Source of the DNA: Pseudoscleropodium purum
Lineage: Eukaryota > Streptophyta > Bryopsida > Hypnales > Brachytheciaceae
Length of the DNA stretch: 64,000 nucleotides
Direction of reading: 5' to 3'
NCBI GenBank assembly: GCA_963969395.1
Contig: OZ017799.1
Coordinates: 16,122,501-16,186,500 of the forward strand
Shown: one piece after another, positions 12,749-25,600 of the stretch
Layout of the letters: each line of letters starts with the position of its first letter
Position numbering within the stretch: the first letter of the stretch is position 1
Notes under the pieces: generated by a model
Told to the model about the DNA's origin: nothing
The model's input: the letters and a program-made list of their open reading frames with translations, nothing else
Databases searched by the model: none
Program-made: the position numbers and the translations under genes

Positions 12749-14829
12749 GTGATTGTTAATATCTAGCTTATCATTGTGTGGCAATCCAAATTTTTTTTTT
12801 CATTATTTTCATTTTTCATTTTTCATTTGATTTTACACTCAATCCAACTTTTTAAAACTCTGTAGGTCTCTGAGAGCAGGTGGCTTGTGTACTCAAGATA
12901 ACCTGAGCACTGGTGCAGCAGGGTACTTTGGATATTGTCTAAGTTAAGGGACTTGTCCTTTGAAGAATAGAAGCGTCCACTCCAATCCATTGCATTTTGA
13001 CATACATGCTTACTTATCAAGTATACACCATATTTTAAACGTTATTTCAGGCATTCACTCAAGAATGTTATTTTTTAGAAATTTGCAAACACTTGATGTT
13101 GGATATGAAAAATCGTAAAAAAATAGAGAACTTCATAAAGTAAATGAATACCCCCCAAAAAATTTAACAGTATTTGAGTAATTCATGGTGGACACCTTCT
13201 CCAAAAAGACCACATACTAAGCTTATATTTCTTTGTTGTTTGGGGCATAGAGAAATTGTAGACATATTGAATATGATTAATTTGAATAACAAATTGTAGA
13301 GAACGTTTGTACAAATGCCTTCTTACTTTAGTAAAAATCTTAATGTAATTGGAGCATCCAAACCTTGTGTGAAAATCACATCGAAAATAGACTCCGTGTG
13401 TTGTGAAGCAAAATGTATTGTATAGACCGCTTAGGAGTTAAGATCCATCAATTTCACTATTGAAGATATGTATGAATATAACGAGAGCACTAAAAATACA
13501 TTGATATAACTTTTTGGTGGGTTGTTTACCAAAAATCAATATTGCATGTGAAAAGTTCACTAAAAAGTATATAGAGTCACATGAGTAAAAAAAAAGTATA
13601 TAGAATTCCCTTTGTATTTAAATTTCTTACACATGGATGCAACTTCTTGTATTATAAGAAAGCATAATATTAACTATATTCATTTGTCCTATTAGTGAAT
13701 GTGACAATAATTTACCAAAGTCAAATTATTTGTAAAATAGTCAACTAAATGCTTGTTGAAACATTATTGTATTGTTTCAATTTCTAGGAAAACAAAATTT
13801 TGTTTTGTCATTAGTTTTGTAAAAGGCACTAATTTCCTCTATCACTACTAGCACAAAGTGTTGTAGCAAGACTAAAATAAATTTTGAACTTTATATTAGA
13901 ATTTTTTCTATCATTTGTTTCAAGTCGTATAGAAAGTAATCTTTGTTGGAGTAACAAGGTTGTTTACATCTATATAAATGAATGAAACATGCAAAATGTA
14001 GATTAAATTACATTATTCATCCCCAAAAGTAAGCATTCATCCCTCAAAGAATAATATTGTCCTAATAATGTATAACAATTCTACAATTTCAGCCATTGAA
14101 AATGGAAGAATATATTGTCAAATATGCTCTCAAAAATATTGTATCACTTTTTTGAGTGAATTATAGATTTAGAAAAAAACATTTTAAAGTATTGTACGAT
14201 AGGGGGATAAAATGTTTGGTGTTTTTACATTTTAGTAAAAAAAATCAAGCTTATAAACTATGAAATGGTGCCAAATGCAAGTAAATTTTCCCCTACCTAT
14301 CAAATTTAGAATATAATTTTTCATGATTTGATTACTTGTCTCCAAGTTTCATGGCCTACAAGTCTATAGAAATGGAATTATTAACAATTAACTAATTAGT
14401 ATGTTATTTTTTACTTCTCAATCACTCATTTTAATGTAAGTAACATGTAATGACAAGAATTTAGAAATTTGACACTAATACTAAAACTTTATTATCTTTT
14501 CAATATTATCCTCAATTAGTTTGACTTTATAAAGCATTTAACGTCATCTCAATGACAATTTAGAATAGGTTCCAAACACAATCAATTGCAAAAATAATAC
14601 TTGACATTTTAAAGTCTCTCAAAATCAAAGAAATTGTCTTCTAATCCTCAAATTTGAAAATATATTCATTTATGAATCAATTACATTTATGATAGCTTTC
14701 GTGGCTTAATTTAAGGTAAATCAACCCATGATGATGAAATGGCCCATCATGGTTTTTTTCCAGTTTGTGAGATTTGGGCCACCATCAATGTTTTACATGA
14801 TAGTGATGGAGTGATTAAAACCTCTTTAA
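12749..14829. other. gene-free AT-rich stretch
   Basis: No gene recognised. A 65-codon minus-strand frame at 12823-13020 has a more ordinary composition than its surroundings but no domain or splice context. Confidence 0.55.
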
Positions 14830-15530
14830 CCCCTAAAGGACCAAGCTACGTTTTTTGGCTACAAAGAAATTTTGGGCATGTACGTTTGATTAGAGATTTC
14901 CATATTTTTGGCCCAAATTTTAATAGAAGGTGGGAGCAAGGAATATCTTTTATTTGCACAAAATTTTATGACATTTGGAAATATGAGTCAAAAGTTATAG
15001 CCTAAATATATTATTTTTTTCATAACTAGATAGTTTGGGCAGATTAGAAAAAATCACTTTGTTCATAAACAAAAATTTGAAATTGTTTTTCTAGAATTAC
15101 ATATCCATGAAAAGCTTTGAATCATTCTATTTTGATCAATGAGTCAAAAGTTATGACGATTTATGGTTTGCAGGTCGTTATGGATTTCCTACTCTAAAAT
15201 AAACTTTGAAATCCTTTATCTTATCCAATTTTCAATGTTTTGGAAGAAAAATAAATCATATGATGTAGGTTTTTTATTACAAAAATTCAACCATTGGGAT
15301 TGGCATTTTTCAATTCCATAATTAAATTCTTAACAATTTAGTCTTTTGAATCATTCTCTACTACTATCTACTTACTATTTTTTTCCTATATGTTGTACAA
15401 TTCCAAATAATCTGAAATTTTTCAAGCATGTGGCCAGCTTGTTTAGAAAAAATAATCTAAAGAAGAAATACCATTTTAGTCATTTTTTCATAGAAAAGTG
15501 AGCTTGTGAAGTGCAACTACCTTATGATGC
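14830..15530 (+). repeat. TTAA-end repeat family A, left-type copy
   Basis: Preceded by TTAA at 14826-14829 and begins 'cccctaaagga'. About 700 bp align with 60333-61020 over most of their length (for example the blocks 'caaaagttatagccta', 'tttgggcagattagaaaaa' and 'atagaaaagtgagcttgtg'). The right end of the family, present at 61075-61254, is missing here, so the copy is truncated. An 88-codon frame inside it at 14739-15005 is not conserved in the other copy. Confidence 0.7.
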
Positions 15531-15714
15531 ATTGAACACTTAAAAAGTTAATAGTAAATTTATACTTTATCAAAAATATATAATTTCAATTGCTCTCATT
15601 ATTTTTTTCACTTGTCTTTATGTGCAAAAATTATTGAAAAATTTCAATAACACTATGAGACTAAACTCCTAATTTTGACTGTCATAGGCCATTTTACCTT
15701 ATATTCTCTTTCTA

Positions 15715-16640
15715 AAGTTACCTCCAGTTCCTCTAAGGTTTTGGAGTACAATTGAGTATGTTGGACTGCATCTTTGAAGAACTTCCAAATGTTCTCTAGT
15801 GGGTTGAAATCAAGAATATTTGTAGGCCATTCAAGCTTTTCTATAAATCATAATTTTCTCCATTCTTCAAGCACTCTACTTTGATGCACTAGTGCACCAT
15901 CTTCTATAAGTAAAACACTTGAAATATTGCCCATAAATTGAAGCAATTAGCTAACATAGACTAATTTGACAAAATGAGTAGCTTTATTGGGATCTTTAGG
16001 CATGATTAAGATTTGATTACTTATCTCCTGCAAAGTCACTCCAAATTATAAGAGAAATCCTTCCAATTTTAAGAGTGAGAACTACGATTACATGTTTTTT
16101 GAGGATCCTAGAGGTCCGTTTTAGACTTCTTCTTGGCGTTGTTCCCCTAGCAGTTTGGGAATGGCCACTATCATATTTTTTTTTTTAAATTGAATTTTAA
16201 ATTTTAAAAATGAAAAAACGAAAAAAAAAGATAAATGAAAAAAAAAATAGATGATGTCGCATTTTCTTTTCCACATCAAGCAACTTATGTAGGGCAATTC
16301 TTAGAGATTGGAACCCAATGGAATGTAGAGGAATTCACAGCCTTTTAGGGGGCTGAAATTTCATTTAATGCAACTTGATGAATATTGCTCATATGTCGTT
16401 CTCCAAAAATGAATTTGCCTTGAACTTTTGCCAATTTCAAAGGTAGAATTGTTTGTGTAACAAACACATTTCCAATCATTGGCACTCCATCTACAACACC
16501 GTCTTGCAAAATCCAATCACTAAGATACGTGAAGAAGTGTCAAGAAAGGTTTTTTAATTGTAATTCTCTTGAAATATTGTGGTTGTGCAAATCATGACAA
16601 ATAGTCCTAGTATTCACTTCCATAGGGCAATCATTGGTAA
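15715..16640 (-). pseudogene. Tc1-like (DD34E-spaced) transposase remnant
   Basis: The minus strand encodes pieces of a Tc1/mariner transposase. From upstream to downstream these are a helix-turn-helix-like stretch near 16560-16620 (T-R-T-I-C-H-D-L-H), an I-W-S-D-F stretch near 16050, the second acidic motif E-D-G-A-L-V-H near 15885-15905, and the third block W-P-T-N-I-L-D-F-N-P-L-E-N-I-W near 15785-15830. From the D of E-D-G to the E of L-E-N there are 34 positions, the spacing of Tc1 transposases. One of these is a TGA stop where the family usually has Gly. Several stops and an unrelated, low-complexity segment around 16140-16400 show it is dead. No terminal repeats were identified. Confidence 0.65.
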
Positions 16641-19600
16641 TATCTTGAAGTAATGATCAATGATGAGTTCTTGAAAATAATAAAATTCTACCATTAGAAG
16701 AAGAATGAGCCCGAGGAGGGCTACAAGTTCTCGGACAACGTACGGGGAACATTGGATGAAACCACCAAATTTAAATCATAATTTTCAAATTTCAAATTAG
16801 AAAATTAAAAGTCAAGCTTGAGTTCAATAGGATAGTTTAATCAAATATTTTATTTTTTAAATGGAAAATTTCTTAATGTTAATATGAATCCAAAATTACA
16901 AAGATCTGCAATTTGATGTGGCTAGGAACTTGCCAAGTTAGATAATATATATTTTTAATTATTTTTATTTTTATTATATAATATTTTGTCTTCTATTATT
17001 AACATTTATAACTTAGGAAATAGCCTTGAAACAACCCTTCCGTGGCTTCCTTTTTTTTTTTTTGATTAGAAGATCTCTCATTAAGTTTCTTGGGCCTTCT
17101 AATTCTTGCATTTCCCTTATAAATTTCATCCTCATTAAATTGTTAATAATTGTCTACATTGTCTTCATAGGCACTTCTACAATACCAACAGTATGTGTAT
17201 CTTTTATCCCCCCTCATACATTCCTACAATGCAAGTATAAATTTCATCTAAAAATATCATGATTTTGGAATACAAACAATAACTAGTGAGCACTTTCACA
17301 ACAAAACATTAGAATATTTCTAGGCTTAGGGAGGACCGCCTCAAGCAAGTGTGTTGGGAACTGCCCTCCCCTACGATTTTGGGGAACAATTGTTTCCGAC
17401 AAAAATATTTAAAAAAAAATTACTCTTGAAATGCAGGAAAAAAAATTCTTTTTTTTAGATGTGGCAGTCACCATGCCACATCAGCGAGCTACCGCGGCCC
17501 CTTGCGGGGCTATTTCCACAATGTCAGAACCTACAATCCTCCTAGGGGTGAAAAAAATCCTCTAATGAAAGTAATCAAGTGCACTCAATCCACTCTATTC
17601 AATCAAATCATTGTGCTCAATCAACTCATAGCAACATCTACATAATCACCCAAATTCTCACCACCTTCACCACTTCATTAAAACACTTTGCAATCACCAT
17701 CCATACAATAACACTCTTGCTTCATACCCCCTACTCAATTCATGCCAACATTGATCATTGTTGTGCTCTAAAATGCAAAAACAATGTTGTTTATGTAACC
17801 AAATTATTGCCATATCCAAACGTGGGCATTAGATGCTCATAGGATAGGTAGAAAACTTTGAATTGACTAGTGTTCAAAAGATGTTTTTGAAAAGTATCTA
17901 TATTAACCCCTTAAGGACTTGATTCATTGTGAAATGGTCAAACTTTTTATTTGAGCTAATTTTAGCCTTTTCAATAGTGTTCAAACAACAATCTGATATT
18001 TTTACTTCTTGAAACTCTGAATTCTATATAGCTTTGAGGAATTACAATTTGTTTCGTGAAAATTTCTAATTGTTATCATTTTTGTTGCAAAAAATGAACA
18101 TAAATGAGTAAAAATAGAAAAAACAATTAAAATTATTTGAAATTTTCTTGGCAGATAAAAGTAGCAATGGAAATTAGCATGAAAACTTTTTAGTTGGTTA
18201 TTTTATTTTTTACACCCAAAATAGCCAAATCAAACACCTTGAAGTCAAATTCAACTATCAAACCAAATTCATCCTTTTATTTGATTGATGTACAAAATTT
18301 ATATATTTTTAGCTAGTAAGAAAATGAATTTTCTATTTATTTTTTATTTTTTCAATAATTTTGAAGGAAAAATAAAATTATTATGATTTTTCAAAGCTAA
18401 AGGTGGAAATAAAATTATGTCAATTACAATATCTATTAGAATAATCTATAATTTTTATTGTAAATGAAGAATGGAATGAGAAATATAATTTTATAATTTA
18501 AATTTAAAATGCATTTAAAAAAAAAGAAAATATGAATAAAAAGCACACCATATTGTGTTATTTGGATTTTAATACAATGAGCTTTCAATTGCAACAATTC
18601 ATTCAATTTTTGACATCTCTCAAAACTTTAACATGGAGTAGAAACAAAACTTATCAAGCTTTGTCTTCTTAATTGAAATCAAATTCCAAGAAATAGTTAT
18701 TTTTAAAGTTATAATTGAGGTTGACCAAGGCACATCCACTTTTTGGATGCTTGCGCATTTAAGGATTAAAAGAGTGTGCATAATAGAAGTTTTAATTTTA
18801 GAAGCATGAAGTATATAATTCTCCTTCACACTTGCAATGCACCTTCTATAGTAAACTTGCCAATTACCGCACAAACAAAATTCAAATCCTTCTCCGCATA
18901 AATGTAGAGGCTTGCATGTTTTGAAGTTTGGTAGGATTATTAAATGTCATGTTAAGATTCACCTTCAAAAAACAAAATGCAAAAAAAAAATTCCTATAAA
19001 TTTTATTGCAATTTAAAAGTAATGAAGTTGAAATCTAGTTAAAAATTCCTTATACCTTTCACCACACAGTGTGCAGTCATTGGGCCATGATACAAAATTT
19101 TGTTTTTATCCCAATTGAATCGGCAATTGAATTGTGTAGTTAGTGTATGATAAATGACAACTATTGTTAGTTGGTTTATAGATGTATGTGGTAATTGGCA
19201 AGTTTATTCTAAAGCATCTTGAAAAACTTATCAATTGGAAGTAAATCCATTTTGATAAATCTCTAAGCTATGAAACTTGACAAACAAACAATCAATTCTT
19301 AAAAGAATGTACATTCTAAATTTGGTGGGTAGGAAAAAATTACAGTGTACCTTCAATTTGACACCATTTCCTAGATCACAAACTTGATTTTTTTTTCTTT
19401 TTCTGTTGGAATGTAAAAAACACCAAATTTTTTCGTCTTTATTGTACATCCCTTTCCGAGGGTTTGGTTGGCGAGAGAACAAAGGATGTGATAATAAAGA
19501 AGGTGATATTAAAGAGGTCAATTCATAATTTCAGGTATCCATAAAAGCTCTCTCCACCCTCAAATGGATGATGGCACCATTTTGAACCTGGCTGATAGTG

Positions 19601-19952
19601 TTGCCAGGAGACTAGTTCAGCTTTCCATCATCATCTCGGGGGCACCGGGGGATGACAATGTGCACCCAAGTGTTGGTTGAAGCTCCCTTTTTTTAATTTT
19701 AAAATTAAATTTTTTTGGGGTCTTGGATGTTACCTTATCAGTTTCACACAATTCCCACTATTCTTAAAAGACATAATAAGTTGTCTTAGTCTTTTTGAGC
19801 ATATTGATATTCCTTAGTCTTTTTGTCAGTGAGAAATCGTCCCCTTGAGATTCTACACCACATGCGTTTGAGGCTTTCGGATTGTGTTTTCACAGACAAT
19901 TTGCCGACTGTTCCATAGTAGGATCCATCCAGTTTTTTTTTAAAATTTCATT
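16641..19952. other. gene-free AT-rich stretch
   Basis: Nothing coding recognised. TTAA at 17903-17906 followed by 'ccccttaagg' resembles an end of repeat family A, without a visible partner end. Short GC-richer islands at 17330-17530 and 19600-19680 are unexplained. Confidence 0.5.
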
Positions 19953-20174
19953 CACTACAAGAGAAAGGGGTGTTTTAATTGTGCTTTTTAAGTATAGTCC
20001 TAGGCATAAGATTTTAAGTATGATCTTTAAGATGATTTTCAGCAAAATTTTACTAAAAACACACTGTTTTTAATAAAATTTTGTTGAAAATCTCCTTAAA
20101 GGTCATACTTAAAAATCTTATGCCTAAGACTATACTTAAAAAGCACAATTAAAACACCCCTTTCTCTTGTAGTG
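19953..20174. mobile_element. CACTA-type hairpin MITE with ATT duplication
   Basis: A 222-bp element that is almost entirely one inverted repeat. It starts CACTACAAGAGAAAGGGG and ends with the exact reverse complement, folding about a centre near 20063. Three bases ATT flank it on each side (19950-19952 and 20175-20177). CACTA ends with a 3-bp duplication are the signature of the CACTA (En/Spm) superfamily. It has no coding capacity, so it must be moved in trans. The arms carry few mismatches, suggesting either fairly recent insertion or constraint. Confidence 0.92.
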
Positions 20175-20177
20175 ATT

Positions 20178-20883
20178 TTTGATGAAGTTTCAAAGTGGCA
20201 ATATAAAATGTTATCGTGGTGCTTCAAATTTCAACATTCATCCACATATGGATAGAAAAGATCACATTTGTACATATCACATATTCATAATTCTATTTTC
20301 ATCCACAATCAGGCGATGTCATCCAAGATTTTTTTATAATTCAAAGTTTTTTGCCAAAAAACTTCAAAATTTGTTGCCATTTTTCAATTGAATTCTTTTT
20401 TTTCTGGTGCAATTTGGCACCAGAAAGCCAAATAAAAAGTCCTGGGTGGGATCTGGTAATCGCTGGGGGTCTGGAAGTATGTATGAGGGACCCTCATATA
20501 AGCAACAACATTCATCAGCAAAGACATCAGTCATTCTAGACGTATATTGTGGTAATTGCCACTCATACCTCCCTTCCCATGCCTAAGCTTAATTCCATGA
20601 CCTTCTCTCCGGTGTTTTTTCAATAGTTAGCGTTTCAACATCCAAAATCTAGACAATGAACAAAGAGGTATGAAGGCCTTTTTTGACCACATAACTCCTC
20701 ATTCATTGAAACCATTGCTTGACTATTTCAAAACCACTCTTTTTGTATGATAAATTTGATGAAATTGAGGTACGTAATTATATGTTTATGAAGATGTACA
20801 ATATATATATTCTTGTCAATAACTTCCACCTTCTCTTAAAAATAAAGGCCTCTCGAATTCAATTTCAAGTACTCATAGAATTT
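20178..20883. other. stretch without a recognised gene
   Basis: Short open frames only. A GC-richer patch at 20420-20480 has no recognisable content. Confidence 0.5.
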
Positions 20884-21425
20884 ACAGAGGATTAATCTGG
20901 AATGGATTGCAGTGTTGCAGAGTTTCCATCCAAATTTGGCTTCAATCTGCTTAGGTAAGGAAGCCATGGAAACAAGACGAATGAGGTCATGTTACTACAG
21001 AAATTGGCACAGAAAAAGCTTAAGACTTCTACACTAATTTTGATCAACTGCAGCCTAAATTTAAAATGTAGGGTAAAATATTATATTCTTAACATAGGAA
21101 GAGTACCTTGTAATCAAAAGTAACAAATTCAACCTGGACTCTTAACAAGTCGCGGACAAGTCAACATTCCATATATGCATTGCAAACAGGCATTGCACAT
21201 AGTTTATGAGTTTGGATCAGTTCAATTTGACTAGCGTTTGTCATGTTTGTAATTTAATGAAACAAAATGATGAGAGCTAAGGATAAAAGCTGGAATGGCT
21301 TGCAATGTTGCAGTTTCAATCCAAAAATTGAAGCTCACCGCTTCTGCTAAACAGAGAACAAGACGACAAAGTCATGGAACTACAAAAATATAATCAATCG
21401 ACATTACATTCCATGCGTTGTTCAC
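20884..21425. repeat. old tandem duplication, about 390-bp period
   Basis: Sequence from about 20886 (blocks 'ctggaatgg', 'ttgcag', 'gttgcag', 'ttcaatc', 'acaagacga', 'gtcatg') recurs in the same order from about 21288. A second block with 'acattccat' recurs at about 21163 and 21408. The copies are well diverged. Composition here is like the transcribed region of the neighbouring minus-strand gene, so this may be decayed downstream exonic material, but no frame supports that. Confidence 0.5.
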
Positions 21426-22672
21426 ATTACACACAGAAACTACTACATGATGACAGTCATGACACAAGAAATGTCTCTACTTCTGGTAATATTTCTTGGT
21501 TGTGTGTCTTTGTAGTTATTTTTCTTCAGCTCGACACGCAAACATGAACAGTAGTTCAATCATTTCTGTTTCGAGTAAGTTGTGTGCTGTCAACATACGA
21601 CTCCCTTAAATGGGAGGTTGTCGAACACATGTCTCATTATTTATTGGATGCAGAGAAAATTCCACTGTAATGTACGGAGCCAGGACAAGAGCTTGGGTGC
21701 ACCTTCTCTCGGCTACAGACAGACCCATTACATACACCAGTTTAAATGCAATTCAACAGATGCCTTAAAAAAGGAATATTGTTTTTTCCCTTGCAATTTA
21801 TTTTTTTGAAAACTAGTATTCCACAAATTACAGCATCTGTTTTTAGTCATATTTTCTGCCGACCCTAAACACGAGGTACGCTATACAAATGTGATGTTCA
21901 AGATTTGATGAAACAACATTACAATATGTGCAACTACCTCCTCCAACTTCCCGGCTCTCGAAGGTTATCATCTAGTCTTTTTGCACGGCCCTGTCAGTGT
22001 GGTTGATATTATACTAAGTTAAGTTTCTGGGCTGCTGTTCAGAAGGCAAAGAGTGATGGCGTGATTTGCAGGTTAGGTTTTGCTTTCTTTCCCCAAACGC
22101 AGGTGACCTCTGACCCACTCCAGGAATAACATTCCAAGAGCCAGAAACTACTAATCCATTACTGAATCAATGATCTTGGTCAAATACTTTCAATTCCAAA
22201 ACAACACAACTGAAAGAACAAAGAGGATCCTGTTAAGAAAATGAGCCTCCAAAGATTCCTCAAAACTATGTTGATAACTCTGCAAATACTATGCACCAAG
22301 AGCTCAAGACTGTTTCTGGCCAACAGGTGGGACAGGTATCACACTCCTGTCCATCGGATAATTTCAAAAATCTCTTTCTTTTTACAACCATAAAAAAGTG
22401 TATTGTGCTTGGCCACAACCAATTCGAGAAATTCTAACCCTCAGCTGGCCCCATCCAAAAATTCCGGACTGATAAAGTTCACAGAAATTTGGCTCGTGAA
22501 GTGATTTCTCTCGGGTCAATCTGTACCTAATTCCAGATAGAGCTGTCATGAATGAAATTTGAACACGCAACTTCTGAAACGGGTGAGAGGACAACCAGAC
22601 TTGAATGATAAAGAGCTAGGTCAAAGAGCTGACTTATCTAATGTGAAGCAATGTTCAATTTCTGAAAACATG
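21426..22672 (-). other. downstream flank and likely 3' UTR of the PAP2-like gene
   Basis: This lies beyond the stop codon of the minus-strand gene ending at 22673. Composition is more balanced than in true intergenic DNA, especially at 22000-22672. No polyadenylation site could be fixed. The open frames here, such as 22382-22594, have no domain. Confidence 0.4.
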
Positions 22673-25600
22673 TTAACCATCCGACGTCAATAAGAAGGCT
22701 AGTAGCCCAAGACCTAGAGTTATGGACAATATGAAAGCTCCAGTAAACAACAACCCCCTCTCTGATAATTTTTCGTCTGTACCAGCTTTGCTTGTTTGGC
22801 TCAAAATAGACCTGATTTTCTCAAGGTCACCTTCTTTGGCAGCCTTCTGGATGTCATCCTCTGCTGCGGCTAAACGTTTTATTCTGAGCTCCTGAAGTCG
22901 ATCTTTACTTGACCAGATCCACCTTGTTGTGTGCCACATGAGGATGCCAACATAGATTCCTGAGACCACGTCCACACTGTAATGGTGCCGTTCACGGATC
23001 TCACGTTGTCCAGAATGCGCAACCAAAAGCCATATGAAAATTGAAGTCCACCCAGGATAGGCCTCCTGTACATCCGCCATGGAACCATCAATAGGAGTGT
23101 AACCATCTATAGACATTAACTTTTCAGTCTCTGGCCGTGTTAGTACTACAAGCAAGTGGCTAATCACGAGAGTCTCTGTCTCAAATGGAAGTGTCAAACA
23201 AGCACATATCATTCTTCCACTAATTTAAAATGAAAAAAACAGTTCTTGGAATGCTAATATGATGCGCCTCAACATGCTACTTATTGCTTTTAACAAATGT
23301 CTCGTTTTCATTGGGCATCATAACTGTTCACATAATTCAAATCATTTCTCAGTCTCTCCCTTCAGGGTCGAGACTAAATTGCTAGAGCCAGCTTACAAAC
23401 ATAAACAGAAGAATTAGGGTTTGGGGTTGGTACCTGCCAAGCCATAGCTGTCAGAACTGCTACATACATGTGACCACTGTACACAAGATCATTGCACCCA
23501 CCGCCGGCACGTTTCAGAGTGTTGAACCAGTTCTCTGGCCCTTGCCCGGTTAGCGCTGGGTCCATGGGCCTCAAAATGTTTACCAGGAATTGCATTGAAC
23601 CCCAGTTGGGTACGAACTCTGCAGGATAATTCCCAATTGGTGCTGTAACAAAAGATACCACCAGCAGTCTTCATTAGAAAACGAGATGAAAATTGAATAG
23701 AACAAATCAGTTCAAAAGTATCAATTGTTAGCGAGGTATCAGTGGCCACTCACATTAAAATCCTACCCAAGAAGTTGAGGAAGAGATCCTCTTGCGAGGT
23801 GTCACAGAAGGCCTAAGGGACGAAATCTTTGAGTTCAGGTAGGATGATCTAAACAAAGTATCCACCCAAAAACATGCCTAATAAATCTACATCTAGGTAG
23901 CAAATTATAGATACTCATTCTAGAATGTTGAACACTAGGACATTGAAATTAGGATACAAGCTTGAAAAATCTATCAATTGAACTTGCGCTCTTATAAAAT
24001 TTGCATACAACATTCAAATGCCATTCTACGATATTCAAAAGCCATTCACAAACTTCTACTGAGTTCAGTGGCAATGTAATGTGACTATAAATTTAGACCT
24101 CACTTACACACAATGATGGTCTTCAATTGAAATTTTTTGGTGATAGCTCATCCTACCATTTAGAAAGATATGTTGGTGAAAAGAAAGCCATGATAGATTA
24201 AGAACATAGAAAAAAGCCAACAGCCATGAATTGATGTCATATTTTGAGTCAAGTTATCAATCATTAAGTGTGACATATCCTACACAAGAAAGGTAGAAAA
24301 AAAACGATTACAAGAGACTGAGAGTACTTGGACCTTACCAAATGCCTCGTCCCGTCTGATGACCTGCCTAACCATATCAGGGTCCTTTGCATAGGGCACG
24401 TAGTATTTTTGTGCCCACGGATGTGGGTGCTTGGCAGTCTTGAACCGTGCCTGGGCACACCAGGGTCGTGCCGAAGGAAGGATGGTAGCAACGAACGTCA
24501 AAACTCGAATAAGCCTTCCGACACCCATGGTGAACATGTACCGCGCACCGAGTCCCACGCCAGGGGCTTTCACGCATCCATACAACACTGAAAAGGCCAA
24601 GAGAAGGAAGAGCATCAAGAAATGGTGAAGTCCGATAACTGGGGCTCGTAAAAAGGCTACAATTGGTGATGGAAGCTTCTCGTTGCCAAATAGGAGCAGC
24701 CATTGTCCAGAGTCGGGAAGGGGCGAGGTGTTCCTGTTGACACGAACCAAGATGATTAGGTTCCACATGATTCCTCCTTGTAGCAAACTCCTTGCATCAG
24801 CATTCTCACACACCCATAATCAACTGCCCAAAATGTGACACCTACATCTGTACCAAAAAGGGTCACAAGAAACTAGATATTGATTACACCAAGCTTGTAC
24901 ACAATCAAAACATGAGAGTCTATGCCTCTATAGTATTGGTTTTGGGTATACCAAGTATTTTTGTACAACTAGCGACCATACTTTATAAATTCTTTACTTA
25001 TTCATACAGTGTCCAAATAATGCATGCCAGAGTGCGGTGGAAGCCTCTTTTAGGTGCCAATAAGATCCAATAAAAATAGTCTGCTTTTTACAATACTAAG
25101 TATGCTCAGTTTCTATTAGTGTCGGTGCACACACCGTAACGGCACTAAATTCTGCCAGGAATCAATAACAGCGTGGATAGAACCGATCTATTTCTAACCT
25201 TATAAATGAAAGAATCCAATCAGGTCATACTAGAGTGTTGAACAAACTCAACACTCTAGTACCACAAACTAGAGAATTAGGCAGCAAACCTGCCATTAGA
25301 TTGCCTCAACGAGACCCAAGTAAAGTATGGAAGACCACCACGTCCTATTTGAAGGATAGAGGACCCTAGTGTATTTATAAAAAAAACGCAGCTCAATGGG
25401 ATCAGTGCCTAGAGTATCTCTTTTTTCTTCTAAGTTTTTTATTAGATCCTAACCGGGGTAGCCTGCAGGGTCATTCCAAACTTATCCCAAACCCTACTCA
25501 CTCTGTCCCGAGGAGATGTAATTTGTAAGGGTCATCAAAGAGCACCCTGAATCCAGGACTTGGGGTCTTCAACATCAGCAGAAGAAACCCTACAGTATGA

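Noticed and set aside
23066..23212. Longer exon 4 of the PAP2-like gene, starting at M-I-C-A-C
   Set aside because: The frame is open but this segment lies in intron 3. Acceptors at the E-T-E-T position would add residues absent from the family, while the CAG at 23066-23068 joins A-M-A-W-Q to E-A-Y-P-G as expected.
24328..24628. Plus-strand frames opposite exon 2 of the PAP2-like gene
   Set aside because: Antisense shadows of a well-supported exon.
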